The position numbers were made by a program, and so were the translations under genes. Below the pieces are notes generated by a model, which worked only from the letters and a program-made list of their open reading frames with translations, was not told where the DNA came from and did not search any database. A stretch of DNA of 64,000 nucleotides, from positions 62,001-126,000 of the forward strand of contig JAQXDL010000044.1 in the NCBI GenBank assembly GCA_029251375.1. The letters run 5' to 3'. Of this stretch, positions 1 to 8,020 are shown one piece after another (the first letter of the stretch is position 1; each line of letters begins with the position of its first letter). Source of the stretch: Pseudomonadales bacterium. GTDB lineage: Bacteria; Pseudomonadota; Gammaproteobacteria; Pseudomonadales; Azotimanducaceae.

Positions 1-768
1 GTGACAGGTCGATGGCCTTTTGGTAGCGGCTCGCAAAATGCTGATTGGGTTTCCGGCGGCTGTTTTCTATTTGAAAATGGCGAACAGGTTATGGGTAAGC
101 ATGGACCGGAGAGCCATTTGATGATGTTCAAGGCTGATCAGGTAAATATTGAAGACACTTGGCACGTGGCCGGACTGAAAGGGACCGGTAGCAATCATTT
201 TAATGTTAAAGATGTGTTTGTGCCAAAGGGCCGGTCGGTGTTACTTGGAAAACGGACATTAATTCAAAAACCTCTTTATCAATTTCCGTTGCTTGGTTTG
301 CTCGCGTTAGGTGTGTCCAGTGTCAGTTTGGGTATTGGTTTTAAGGCTCTTAAAGTATTTATGGAACTAGCTGGCGTGAAATCACCTACCGGCTCAAATC
401 GAAAACTGATTGATCGTCCCGCCGTTCAAAGCGAAGTCGCTAAGTCTATCGCTGACCTTGAATCTTCCGAAGCCTATATGCACGCGTGTATAGATGACGC
501 TTGGGATGTGGCCATTAGCGGTGAAAAATTGAGTTTAGATATCAAGTCAAAATTGCGGCTGGCGGCTGTTAATGCGACTCACAAATCGGTAGCAGCAGTT
601 GATCGGTTGTACCAACTTGGTGGCGGCACGTCGATTTATGAGTCAAATGAATTGCAGCGATGTTTCCGTGATATCCACATCACTACACAGCACATCATGG
701 TGGCGTCACCCATTTATGAAGTTGTCGGCAAAGTCCAATTAGGGCTTGATCCTAGGCAGCCCATCTAA
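1..768 (+). CDS. Acyl-CoA dehydrogenase-fold flavin monooxygenase, 3' part
   Basis: The gene enters from the left edge, so the N-terminal domain is missing. The visible 255 residues carry the middle beta-domain motif GRWPFGSG (residues 3-10) and the C-terminal helical domain. The end has a glycine-rich loop (YQLGGGTSIY) followed by an LQRCFRDIH stretch and an invariant-looking histidine. This pattern fits the HsaA/p-hydroxyphenylacetate hydroxylase (group D flavin monooxygenase) branch of the acyl-CoA dehydrogenase superfamily better than true acyl-CoA dehydrogenases. Such enzymes use reduced flavin from a partner reductase to hydroxylate aromatic or steroid rings. The substrate cannot be told. 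A nitroreductase gene follows after 25 nt and could be co-transcribed. Confidence 0.8.
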   Translation: MTGRWPFGSGSQNADWVSGGCFLFENGEQVMGKHGPESHLMMFKADQVNIEDTWHVAGLKGTGSNHFNVKDVFVPKGRSVLLGKRTLIQKPLYQFPLLGLLALGVSSVSLGIGFKALKVFMELAGVKSPTGSNRKLIDRPAVQSEVAKSIADLESSEAYMHACIDDAWDVAISGEKLSLDIKSKLRLAAVNATHKSVAAVDRLYQLGGGTSIYESNELQRCFRDIHITTQHIMVASPIYEVVGKVQLGLDPRQPI

Positions 769-793
769 AGTTAAGCAATTGTAGGAATTTAAG

Positions 794-1447
794 ATGATTG
801 ATTTATACGATGCAATGAGCTCGTTACGTGCAGTTCGGCGGCTTAAGCCTGATCCGATTGCAGAAGATGTGCTTGAGCGGGTATTACAAGCTGCGGCGTG
901 GGCGCCGACCGGTGGCAATATGCAACCCTTTAAAATCGTGGTTGCTGAAAGTGACGCGGTCAAAGCGCAAATCAAAACCCTCTACCATGAAGAGTGGCAC
1001 AAATATATTGCGCCGACACGTAACGGTTTGGATAAGCTCCCGGAGCAGGCTCGTGACGGCACACAGAAAATGATTCGAGCCGGAGACTACCTCGCTGAGC
1101 ATATGGAATCGACACCAGCGATTCTAATTTTCTGTTTCAACCCTGCCATGATGGCATTTACTGATGCGAATCTTGATCGTCCCTCAGTTGTCGGCGGCGG
1201 CTCAGTTTACACGGCAGTGCAAAACGTCATGTTGGCCTGTCGCGCCGAAGGTCTAGGATGTGTGCTGACAACCCTATTGTGTCTGCGTGAAAAGGAGCTC
1301 AAAGCAATATTAGGGATTCCTGATAAATGGGGTACCTGTGCGCATATTCCAATTGGATACCCGGTGCTAAAGGGGCATGGCCCAATTACTCGTCGCCCCC
1401 TAGGTAAGCTGACTTATCGTGATCAATGGGGTAGCAATTGGTCATAA
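794..1447 (+). CDS. Nitroreductase family protein
   Basis: A 217-residue FMN-dependent nitroreductase-fold protein. The N-terminal SLRAVRRLKPDP segment (about 9-20) is the usual phosphate-binding arginine region, APTGGNMQPF (about 37-46) is the second FMN loop, and GLGCVLTT in the last third is the third conserved block. Members reduce nitro groups, quinones or flavins with NAD(P)H. The start has a weak TAGGAA ribosome site 8 nt upstream. It lies directly behind a group D flavin monooxygenase gene, so a role as its flavin or quinone reductase is possible, but that is inference. Confidence 0.88.
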   Translation: MIDLYDAMSSLRAVRRLKPDPIAEDVLERVLQAAAWAPTGGNMQPFKIVVAESDAVKAQIKTLYHEEWHKYIAPTRNGLDKLPEQARDGTQKMIRAGDYLAEHMESTPAILIFCFNPAMMAFTDANLDRPSVVGGGSVYTAVQNVMLACRAEGLGCVLTTLLCLREKELKAILGIPDKWGTCAHIPIGYPVLKGHGPITRRPLGKLTYRDQWGSNWS

Positions 1448-1554
1448 GCGTCTCGATAGTTTTTCACGGGAAGCCGTGTTAGGTTAATTGTGTCTGATCG
1501 TGCAATTTGTTACGAAAATACCAAGTTATTTATTAACGAATCACTGGAGTTCTC

Positions 1555-2970
1555 ATGTCAAAGCCTTTTCCGAATCATCCTAACCTCAGCGGCGGGTACG
1601 CACCTATCCAGATGGAGTGTGACGCGAATAATCTGGTTGTTGAAGGCGAAATACCGAAGGACTTGTTTGGTACCTTCTATCGTAATGGACCTAATCCGCA
1701 GTTCGCGCCCAGAGGTAGTTATCACTGGTTTGGTGGCGATGGCATGATCCACGCATTTCATATTGAAAACGGTCGAGTATCTTATAAGAACCGTTGGCCT
1801 CGAACTGAAAAATGGCAAAAGGAACGGGACGCGGGGGAGAGCCTTTGGGGGTCACTCAATCCAATGGAAAATGACCCTTCTGTCGCAGGCCTCGAAACCG
1901 ATGGCAGTGCGAATACGAATATTATTTGGCATGCGGGTAAATTGCTGGCGTTGGAAGAAGGTCACGCGCCGTTTGAATTAGATCCGGTCACGCTAGAATC
2001 TAAGGGTGCGTGGAAATTTGATGACTCTTTAGTTGGACCAATGACCGCCCACCCTAAAGTGGACCCTGAGACCGGTGAGATGATTTTCTTTGGTTACAAC
2101 GTTGACGGTATTTTGTCGAACAAGATGTCGTATCACGTTGTCGATAAAACGGGAAAGCTGGTGACGTCGCAGTTTTTTGATGCTCCTTATGCTGCCATGG
2201 TGCATGATTTTATGGTGACTCGCGACTATGTGCTCTTTCCTATTCAACCGCTGACAGCATCGCTTGATCGTGCAATGACGGGTGGACCTGCGTTTGCCTG
2301 GGAGCCTGACAAAGGCAATCAGATCGGCGTGTTAAAACGTGGTGCCAATGTTGAGGATATTCGTTGGTTTCAAGGTGATCCAAGTTTCGTTTTTCACCCC
2401 ATGAATGCCTTTAATGATGGCGACGTGATTACCTGTGATGTATCTGAATATGGTCAGGCGCCCTTATTCCCCAATGTTGACGGTAGTGCGGGCAAAAAAG
2501 AAGATATGGTGGCGAAGCTAAAACGTTGGACATTCGATCTCGGTAACAACACTAACGATTACAAAACGGATATGCGCCAAGATATTGGTTGCGAATTTGG
2601 TCGTTTAGATGAGCGTCATTCAGGCTTAGACTATCGTTATGGCTATATGCTTTGCGATGGCGATGCTCAATCAAAAGCAGGCGGTTTTAATGCGATTGCA
2701 AGGGTTGATCATAAGACTAATCAACGAGATACCTATCAAATGCCAGGCACGTTTGCGACGTCAGAAGCGATATTTGTAGCGAAATCAGATTCTGCAGATG
2801 AAGGTGAAGGGTATCTTCTCTCAAACGTCTACGATGCTGAAACAGATAAGAGCCATTTGCTGATATTGGATGCACAGAACCCAAGCGCTGGACCATTAGC
2901 GCGAGCACAGTTAGATCACCGCGTGCCCTTTGGCTTTCACGGTAACTGGAAGCCTGGCGATGCGGCTTAA
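1555..2970 (+). CDS. Carotenoid oxygenase family protein (lignostilbene dioxygenase-like)
   Basis: A 471-residue seven-bladed propeller oxygenase. The family opening motif FYRNGPNP is at 41-48, and the four iron-ligand histidines are visible: H166 (TAHPK), H217 (MVHDF), H281 (FHPMN) and H462 (GFHGNW). CEFGRLDERHSG (about 346-357) matches the second-shell glutamate region. These enzymes split carbon-carbon double bonds of carotenoids, apocarotenals or stilbenes with O2 and Fe(II). Substrate cannot be deduced. Start chosen at ATG with GGAG 7 nt upstream. No signal peptide. Convergent with the next gene, 23 nt away. Confidence 0.92.
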   Translation: MSKPFPNHPNLSGGYAPIQMECDANNLVVEGEIPKDLFGTFYRNGPNPQFAPRGSYHWFGGDGMIHAFHIENGRVSYKNRWPRTEKWQKERDAGESLWGSLNPMENDPSVAGLETDGSANTNIIWHAGKLLALEEGHAPFELDPVTLESKGAWKFDDSLVGPMTAHPKVDPETGEMIFFGYNVDGILSNKMSYHVVDKTGKLVTSQFFDAPYAAMVHDFMVTRDYVLFPIQPLTASLDRAMTGGPAFAWEPDKGNQIGVLKRGANVEDIRWFQGDPSFVFHPMNAFNDGDVITCDVSEYGQAPLFPNVDGSAGKKEDMVAKLKRWTFDLGNNTNDYKTDMRQDIGCEFGRLDERHSGLDYRYGYMLCDGDAQSKAGGFNAIARVDHKTNQRDTYQMPGTFATSEAIFVAKSDSADEGEGYLLSNVYDAETDKSHLLILDAQNPSAGPLARAQLDHRVPFGFHGNWKPGDAA

Positions 2971-2993
2971 CTGAGTTGGGTTGATTATGTTAG

Positions 2994-3698
2994 TTAAGTA
3001 TTGACCTTTAAAAAGTCGATACATTGACTGACGGTGTCGGCAATCGTATCCGGGGAGTTCCATGCTTCGATAAGTCGAGCGTTCGATGCAAGCTCGCATA
3101 AACGTCTGGACGTTGATTGCGGGTGGTAAAGATCGTTACCCATCAAGACGAGCAGCGGCGTGGCGCATGTAGCAACGAAGCTTTCATCAACGTTCAAGAG
3201 AAATTCATTATCGTACATGTTGGATCTGAATTGATTTAGTGTTGGCTGGGGTACGTCAGAGAACTCCGCCGCCCAACTATCGAACATGTCGTAAAACGCT
3301 TCTCGGTTATTATCCAGACCAATTGTTTGTTGAATGATTGCTGCTGCAACTCTTTCAGGTTGAGCCTGAATCAAGCCAAAACAGTAGGGCCCGCCGATGC
3401 AACCACCCATCACATGGCACCTATCGATGTTGAGTGAATCAAGCAGGTCAATGTGATCCTGTGTATAGGTCTGCCATCCGTCTGTTTGGCTGATGGGCGC
3501 GTGCGATTGGCCAGCATTGCGCTGATCCATTGCGATCACCATAAAATCTTTCGAGAGCACTTCGATAGGGTTCCAAGGTGAAGATTGCCAAAATGATAAT
3601 GCAGATCGCATGCCGCCAGGAGCAAAGAGCAGAATTGGGAACCCTTTGCCATGGACCTCATAGTAAATTTTTGTATCATCTTTTTCGAAAAAGGGCAC
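2994..3698 (-). CDS. Alpha/beta hydrolase with a cysteine nucleophile
   Basis: A compact 234-residue alpha/beta hydrolase. The HG-type oxyanion strand is replaced by FAPGGM (26-30), the DQRNAGQS turn is at 58-65, and the nucleophile elbow reads GGCIGG with Cys100 in the place of serine. Asp189 in GNDLYHP is the likely acid. The final histidine of the triad is not obvious: no GHxP-type motif follows, only EAWNSP near 211. Cysteine elbows are known in dienelactone hydrolases and in some bacterial hydrolases. Start is GTG with AGGAG 7 nt upstream. The physiological substrate is unknown. Confidence 0.82.
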   Translation of the reverse strand: MPFFEKDDTKIYYEVHGKGFPILLFAPGGMRSALSFWQSSPWNPIEVLSKDFMVIAMDQRNAGQSHAPISQTDGWQTYTQDHIDLLDSLNIDRCHVMGGCIGGPYCFGLIQAQPERVAAAIIQQTIGLDNNREAFYDMFDSWAAEFSDVPQPTLNQFRSNMYDNEFLLNVDESFVATCATPLLVLMGNDLYHPQSTSRRLCELASNARLIEAWNSPDTIADTVSQCIDFLKVNT

Positions 3699-3913
3699 AG
3701 CCGAGCTCCTAAGCGATTATTCGACGTCACTCTACGAGAGTAATGATCAACTGGCAATGGACGAGGGTGATGATCAACTGAATGTTTGCGCTGCCAGGCC
3801 GAAAAATAACTTCACACCTGTTCAAGGAGATTGTCATTGATATGCGCTTTTAACATATCAAAGCTAATGAACATCTGGGATAATCCCGTTTTGATTGAGA
3901 CTCCGTCTGCATT

Positions 3914-4681
3914 ATGAATATCCTTGCTCCCTTCTATGGGTTCTATGAAAAATTGTTGTGGAAGCAAGTTCACCGAGGACCTAACCCGCATCATATTGGC
4001 CTGATTGTTGATGGCAATCGACGTTTCGCCAAAGATCGAGGTTTAGAAAACCCAAACGACGGGCACTCGGCCGGCTCTGAACACCTTGAGGACTTTCTTG
4101 CTTGGTGTCGTAAACTCGAAATTAAGATCGTCACGCTATACGCTTTCTCTACGGAAAATTTCAACCGTGATCCAGGAGAAGTCGACTACCTGATGAAGCT
4201 CATTTTAAAGAAGCTGCGTCAGTTTCAATCTGACCCGATGATCAAGAAAGAAGACGTAAAGATTAAGGTAATAGGTCGTAGAGACGATTTGTCGCAAGAG
4301 ATGCGAACCGAGATCGATAATATCGAGAGTATGACCAGTGACCATAGTCGGTTTCTGATTAATATTGCGATCAGTTATGGCGGTCGCGCTGAAATTGTTG
4401 ATGCCGTGAAGTCCATTGCTGCCGAAGTGGCCGACGGAAAGCTACCCCTTCAAAGTATTGATGAAGAGCTGTTTGGTAAGTACCTGTACACGCAAGGGAT
4501 ACCAGACCCCGATCTGATCATTCGTACGTCCGGTGAAGAGCGACTAAGCGGTTTTCTGCTTTGGCAGAGCGCCTATTCTGAGCTGTATTTTACGGAAGTA
4601 TTTTGGCCTGCTTTTCGCAGGATCGACTTTTGGCGAGCGATCAGAATCTATCAACAGAGAGAGAGGCGATTTGGTCGCTAG
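3914..4681 (+). CDS. uppS: cis-prenyltransferase (undecaprenyl diphosphate synthase family)
   Basis: A 255-residue cis-prenyl diphosphate synthase, which condenses isopentenyl diphosphate units onto farnesyl diphosphate to make a polyprenyl carrier. The catalytic Asp33 sits in VDGNRRFA (32-39). SYGGRAEI (154-161) and the RTSGE block (204-208), with the following hydrophobic WQSAYSELYF segment, are all present. The N-terminus has a YGFYEKLLW extension before the catalytic motif, and the middle of the protein is longer than in the Escherichia coli type; both recall archaeal and eukaryotic-like clades. It is not beside cdsA, dxr, frr or rseP, the usual setting, so it may be a second copy for a different lipid. 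Confidence 0.9.
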   Translation: MNILAPFYGFYEKLLWKQVHRGPNPHHIGLIVDGNRRFAKDRGLENPNDGHSAGSEHLEDFLAWCRKLEIKIVTLYAFSTENFNRDPGEVDYLMKLILKKLRQFQSDPMIKKEDVKIKVIGRRDDLSQEMRTEIDNIESMTSDHSRFLINIAISYGGRAEIVDAVKSIAAEVADGKLPLQSIDEELFGKYLYTQGIPDPDLIIRTSGEERLSGFLLWQSAYSELYFTEVFWPAFRRIDFWRAIRIYQQRERRFGR

Positions 4682-4776
4682 CGACCCCTCACATCGCTTA
4701 CATTTTCCTCACAATTCGATCCCAGCGTCGTCACCTAAGAGCCCCATTCTAGTCACAGTAATGGAATGATGCAGGG

Positions 4777-5658
4777 TTGTCTGACAACACACAGTATAAA
4801 TTTCTAAGCCGTGCGGCTGATAAAAGGACTCTTCGGATACGAAGCGGCCGTGCCTTGTTACGATCAAAGGTGACTTTATTGGCGAAGTCTACGAACTTGC
4901 AAATGATGTAACCATGGTTGATCGTAGCGACGAGTTTGACCTGACTGTTTCAGACCTAAGTATTAGTCGACGACACGCAATGAACGTCAACAGAGCAGAA
5001 AGCTTTTATGTCTCTGACCTTGGTAGCACTAACGGCACATTCGTCAACAAAGAGCTCGTCGGTTCAGCGAGGCACCTAGCCGAAGGCGACAAACTGACGC
5101 TAGGCGACACCACTTTTAAGTTTAGTTATCAGGATGATGATGATACTGAATATCATCAATTGCTGCGAAACATGGCCGTGAAGGATGGTTTAACGCGCAT
5201 CTACAATAAACGTTATTTTTCAGGAGTGCTCGAGAAAGAGTATGACTACAATAGGCGTAACTGAGCAGGACTTAGTCTTGTAATGTTCGACATAGATCTG
5301 TTCGAAAAGGTCAATGACACGCATGGCCATCCGGCTGGCGATGCCATTTAAAAAGAGTTGGCGCAGTTGGTTGAACATGAAGCGAGAGTTTACGACGTGT
5401 TTGCGCGATTTGGTGGTAAGGAATTTATCTTCCTGCTACGCGGGGTGCCTGGAGGTCTCGGTTGTCCTCGCTCAAAGGGTGCGTTCAGCGGTCGAGACCC
5501 ATGTATTCAAATATGATGGTAAACGCATTAACATCACAATCAGTCTTGGCGTTATGTATTGGGACGGTGTTGAGAATATCGATTCGCCAGAAGAGTTAAT
5601 TGAACGGGTAGATAAGCAGTTCCGGCAAAGCGCATGCTGCCATCTTAGATTTACCTAA
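4777..5658 (+). pseudogene. Decayed FHA-GGDEF diguanylate cyclase gene
   Basis: Joined across frames this reads as a forkhead-associated domain followed by a diguanylate cyclase domain. A TTG-started piece at 4777 gives a short N-terminus; the frame then moves to the one starting near 4824, which reads PCLVTIKGDFIGEVYEL into the FHA core (SRRHA, STNGT). That frame ends in TGA at 5262-5264, resumes as cyclase sequence (MFDIDLFEKVNDTHGHPAGD), hits TAA at 5349-5351, continues to GGKEF, then shifts by one base near 5443-5449 into a frame ending with ISLGV and SPEELI at 5658. The signature GGEEF is altered to GGKEF and the FHA GR is DR. At least two frameshifts and two nonsense codons make it inactive. 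Its 3' end overlaps the next, opposite gene by 8 nt. Confidence 0.9.
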
Positions 5659-6178
5659 TTAAACCTTGTGAAGAAATTTCAAAGATCCAGGTGCCGTTCG
5701 CTTCGATATCCTCAATGCTGGCGTTCGATGGGTACTTGCGATTCAACTCTTCAACAATAGCGGGAATAATCGGATCATCCGCCGCTACTCTTGATAAGGT
5801 CGTCGTATAAATACGTCCATCAATACGAATTTTTGATCGTGGGTCACGTTCGGCCTGTTTTGGCCATTTTTTCCAAATCTTACCTATCTTTGTATTCATG
5901 TATCCGCTTGGCACAAATGCACGTGCGCCAATTACGGCAAACCAGGTGGTGCGTGATCTTTTAGGATCAATTGATTGCACCTGAATGGTTTGTTCATCCT
6001 TTAGCGAAGACCAATCGGGACTGACATCGACCATCGATGTGCCAGATTTAAAGGGGCCACCGGAGAATATCTCAATGGGCCCGTCATGCATGCTCATGTA
6101 GAACAGAAACCCAAAAAAAGAAAGGCAGGTCACCAAAATAACGATAACTAGCCACTTGAAATAGTTCATATCATTCAT
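5651..6178 (-). CDS. Membrane-anchored protein of unknown function
   Basis: A 175-residue protein with one N-terminal membrane segment (about residues 7-29) and a soluble remainder outside the membrane. Conserved-looking blocks are DGPIEIFSGGPFKSG (32-46), PDWSS, RSRTTWFAVIGARAFVPSG and RIDGRIYTT. The arrangement of tryptophans and RIDG/Y strands recalls the split-barrel fold of F420- or FMN-binding (DUF385/PNPOx-like) proteins, but I cannot prove that and no cofactor motif is certain. ATG is used at 6178; a second ATG lies three codons later. It faces the FHA-GGDEF remnant and follows an intergenic stretch holding three GTTAAC boxes. Confidence 0.7.
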   Translation of the reverse strand: MNDMNYFKWLVIVILVTCLSFFGFLFYMSMHDGPIEIFSGGPFKSGTSMVDVSPDWSSLKDEQTIQVQSIDPKRSRTTWFAVIGARAFVPSGYMNTKIGKIWKKWPKQAERDPRSKIRIDGRIYTTTLSRVAADDPIIPAIVEELNRKYPSNASIEDIEANGTWIFEISSQGLIR

Positions 6179-6329
6179 ATCAAATACGGGAACCTAGAAC
6201 ATAGCGACCCATGAACTAGTTTGCAATGGTAAGTGAGATTCGCATGGTGGTACGATGCGTGCCATCTGTATTTTTGGTGTTTGTTAACGTTAACTGACCT
6301 ATGTTAACAATTGATTCGAATGTCGACGG

Positions 6330-6878
6330 CTATTTTGACTTTAATCTAAGTAGTGTCCAAAACCTTTCACTCATCGAAATTAATGTCGTTGCGATCAGGA
6401 CAAAGGCGGCATAGTAGAAGTAGTGAGTGGGGACGATATAGATATCGAGGGCATGTTGCATGATTGGAAAGCCAGCCAATACAAAGTAGGCAATACCATT
6501 GTATCGCCCCAATTTGCTTGCGCGTAGTGGAAGACCAATAAGGGCTTTTGAATCGAGTGTGTATTGGCTGAATGCCATGATGACCAAAATGGGTAGCAGC
6601 CAAGGCACTAGCCCCGCGCTCGCTTCGGCCGCGAGCATAAGTGTCACCATAAAGGCGTCACTGCCGTGATCAATCAGTCCGCCGAGCGGAGAGGTTTGCT
6701 GCCATCGACGCGCAAGCCATCCATCCAGCACATCGGTGACGATTGCGGTGATAAGGACCACGGCCGCGGCAATCCAAAGCGTGTCGAGAATGAACCAAGC
6801 AGCCAGAGGGCCAAGGATAAGCCTCGAGGCGCTAAGTAAATTGGGTAGGGGAAATTTATTCATGCTGATAGATGGCAT
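6330..6878 (-). CDS. CDP-alcohol phosphatidyltransferase
   Basis: An integral membrane enzyme that transfers a phosphatidyl group from CDP-diacylglycerol to an alcohol. The complete signature D-x2-DG-x2-AR-x8-G-x3-D-x3-D is visible (DVLDGWLAR and then GGLIDHGSD, residues 49-74 from the ATG used here). About five hydrophobic segments follow. The open frame extends to a TTG at 6929, but ATG codons at 6878 and 6863 give the usual short N-terminus, so the start is uncertain. Homologues make phosphatidylglycerol phosphate, cardiolipin, phosphatidylcholine or inositol lipids; which alcohol is used here cannot be seen. Divergent from the next gene with about 70 nt between. Confidence 0.88.
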   Translation of the reverse strand: MPSISMNKFPLPNLLSASRLILGPLAAWFILDTLWIAAAVVLITAIVTDVLDGWLARRWQQTSPLGGLIDHGSDAFMVTLMLAAEASAGLVPWLLPILVIMAFSQYTLDSKALIGLPLRASKLGRYNGIAYFVLAGFPIMQHALDIYIVPTHYFYYAAFVLIATTLISMSERFWTLLRLKSK

Positions 6879-6948
6879 GATACGGTGCAATAGAGTCGGA
6901 TTCCAAGGGCCAAATACGCCTTTCGGCAATAGTTAAGGATAAAAATTT

Positions 6949-7824
6949 ATGAACATAGCGATTACGGGCGCAAACGGTCATCTAGGTATCAGATTGATCC
7001 GGTGTCTAAATGATAATCATACTGTTAAAGCGATTGTGCGCTCAGATCGAGCGAAGCAAGCGCTGTTGAGCGAATTTCCTGCGTTAGATGTTGTCGTGGT
7101 CAATTATGTCGAAGCCGATGAGCTTTCCGCCGCGCTATCGGCATGCGAACAAGTTATCCATCTTGTGGGTATTATCAAAGAGTCCAAAGCAGCAACTTTT
7201 TACGATGCGCATGAAAATAGCTGCCGTTCTCTTGCGACGGCAGCAGAGCGCAGCGGTGTGAAACGCATTGTTTATCTCAATATCATTGGTGCAGCGGTTC
7301 AATCTAAGAATGCATGTCTTCAATCCAGAGGTCAGGCAGAAGCGATATTAGCTGCGTCAGCTGTGCCTGTTTCTATCCTCCGGATTCCGATGGTGCTAGG
7401 CGAAGGGGACTACGCTTCGATGGCGCTGAAGAAAAATTCAAACGCTAATCGAGCCTTCACATTCAGAGCGGGTTCACTCGAACAACCTATCTATGCAGAG
7501 GATGTAGTCGATGCGGTCAGTGCTATCGTCGCTCGACCAACTCATGGGGAATGGGACCTTGCAGGAAGTGAATCTCTTTCTCGTCGCGATTTGATTCAGC
7601 GTGCTGCAAGCCTATTTAACAATCATCCAAAGGTAATATCTTTGCCCATTTCGTTGGGGCTGACACTGGCGTTTTTTCTCGAATTTCTGTCCAGGCCACC
7701 GGTAACACGCGCGATGCTGGGTGTCTTGGATCATGATGATCAGGTAGATGTGAAGCCAGCCTGCGACGAGCTTGGTTTGACGTTGACCAGTCTTGATGAA
7801 ACTTTAAAGAAGGTTTTAACTTAG
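6949..7824 (+). CDS. NAD(P)-binding atypical SDR (NmrA / complex I NDUFA9-like)
   Basis: A 291-residue Rossmann protein with the dinucleotide loop GANGHLG at 7-13, a KAIVRSD strand-2 end typical of NADP binding, and HLVGIIKES in the middle. There is no clear YxxxK pair, as usual for atypical extended SDRs of the NmrA/NDUFA9 group, which serve as redox sensors or as assembly and structural proteins. The C-terminal part (FLEFLSRPPVTRAMLGVL) also fits this group. ATG with AAGGA 9 nt upstream. Probably monocistronic; the downstream serine hydrolase is 186 nt away. Confidence 0.85.
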   Translation: MNIAITGANGHLGIRLIRCLNDNHTVKAIVRSDRAKQALLSEFPALDVVVVNYVEADELSAALSACEQVIHLVGIIKESKAATFYDAHENSCRSLATAAERSGVKRIVYLNIIGAAVQSKNACLQSRGQAEAILAASAVPVSILRIPMVLGEGDYASMALKKNSNANRAFTFRAGSLEQPIYAEDVVDAVSAIVARPTHGEWDLAGSESLSRRDLIQRAASLFNNHPKVISLPISLGLTLAFFLEFLSRPPVTRAMLGVLDHDDQVDVKPACDELGLTLTSLDETLKKVLT

Positions 7825-7930
7825 GTTAAGCTTTCGGCTCTAACGGGTTTTTTCATTTTTTTGATGAGAAACGTGCTGCACCTTGGTTGGTGCGACAGCA
7901 AGTCGTCAATTCATTTAATACCTAGGTGTT

Positions 7931-8020
7931 GTGAGTAGATACCGTAAAGAGAAGTCGAAAAACAAAAAGGTGGTGGACGCACATCGCCGCAACAAAAAAG
8001 AGAATTCGATATGTCTGTAA
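7931..8020 (+). CDS. Possible 29-residue basic leader peptide
   Basis: A GTG-started frame of 29 codons whose TAA (8018-8020) overlaps the ATG of the serine hydrolase (8011) in another frame by 10 nt. Close to half of its residues are lysine, arginine or histidine, in a run such as SRYRKEKSKNKK. The overlap would permit translational coupling. Ribosome site is poor (AGG, 4 nt away), and I know no family for it, so it may be chance. Confidence 0.25.
   Translation: MSRYRKEKSKNKKVVDAHRRNKKENSICL

Noticed and set aside
1490-1747. 85-codon frame before and into the carotenoid oxygenase gene
   Set aside because: It runs into the oxygenase coding region in a different frame and is explained as a shadow.
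6283-6308. Three GTTAAC boxes in 26 bp downstream of the CDP-alcohol phosphatidyltransferase and upstream of the membrane protein gene
   Set aside because: Could be an operator, but the motif is short, AT-rich and not seen at other promoters in the window.
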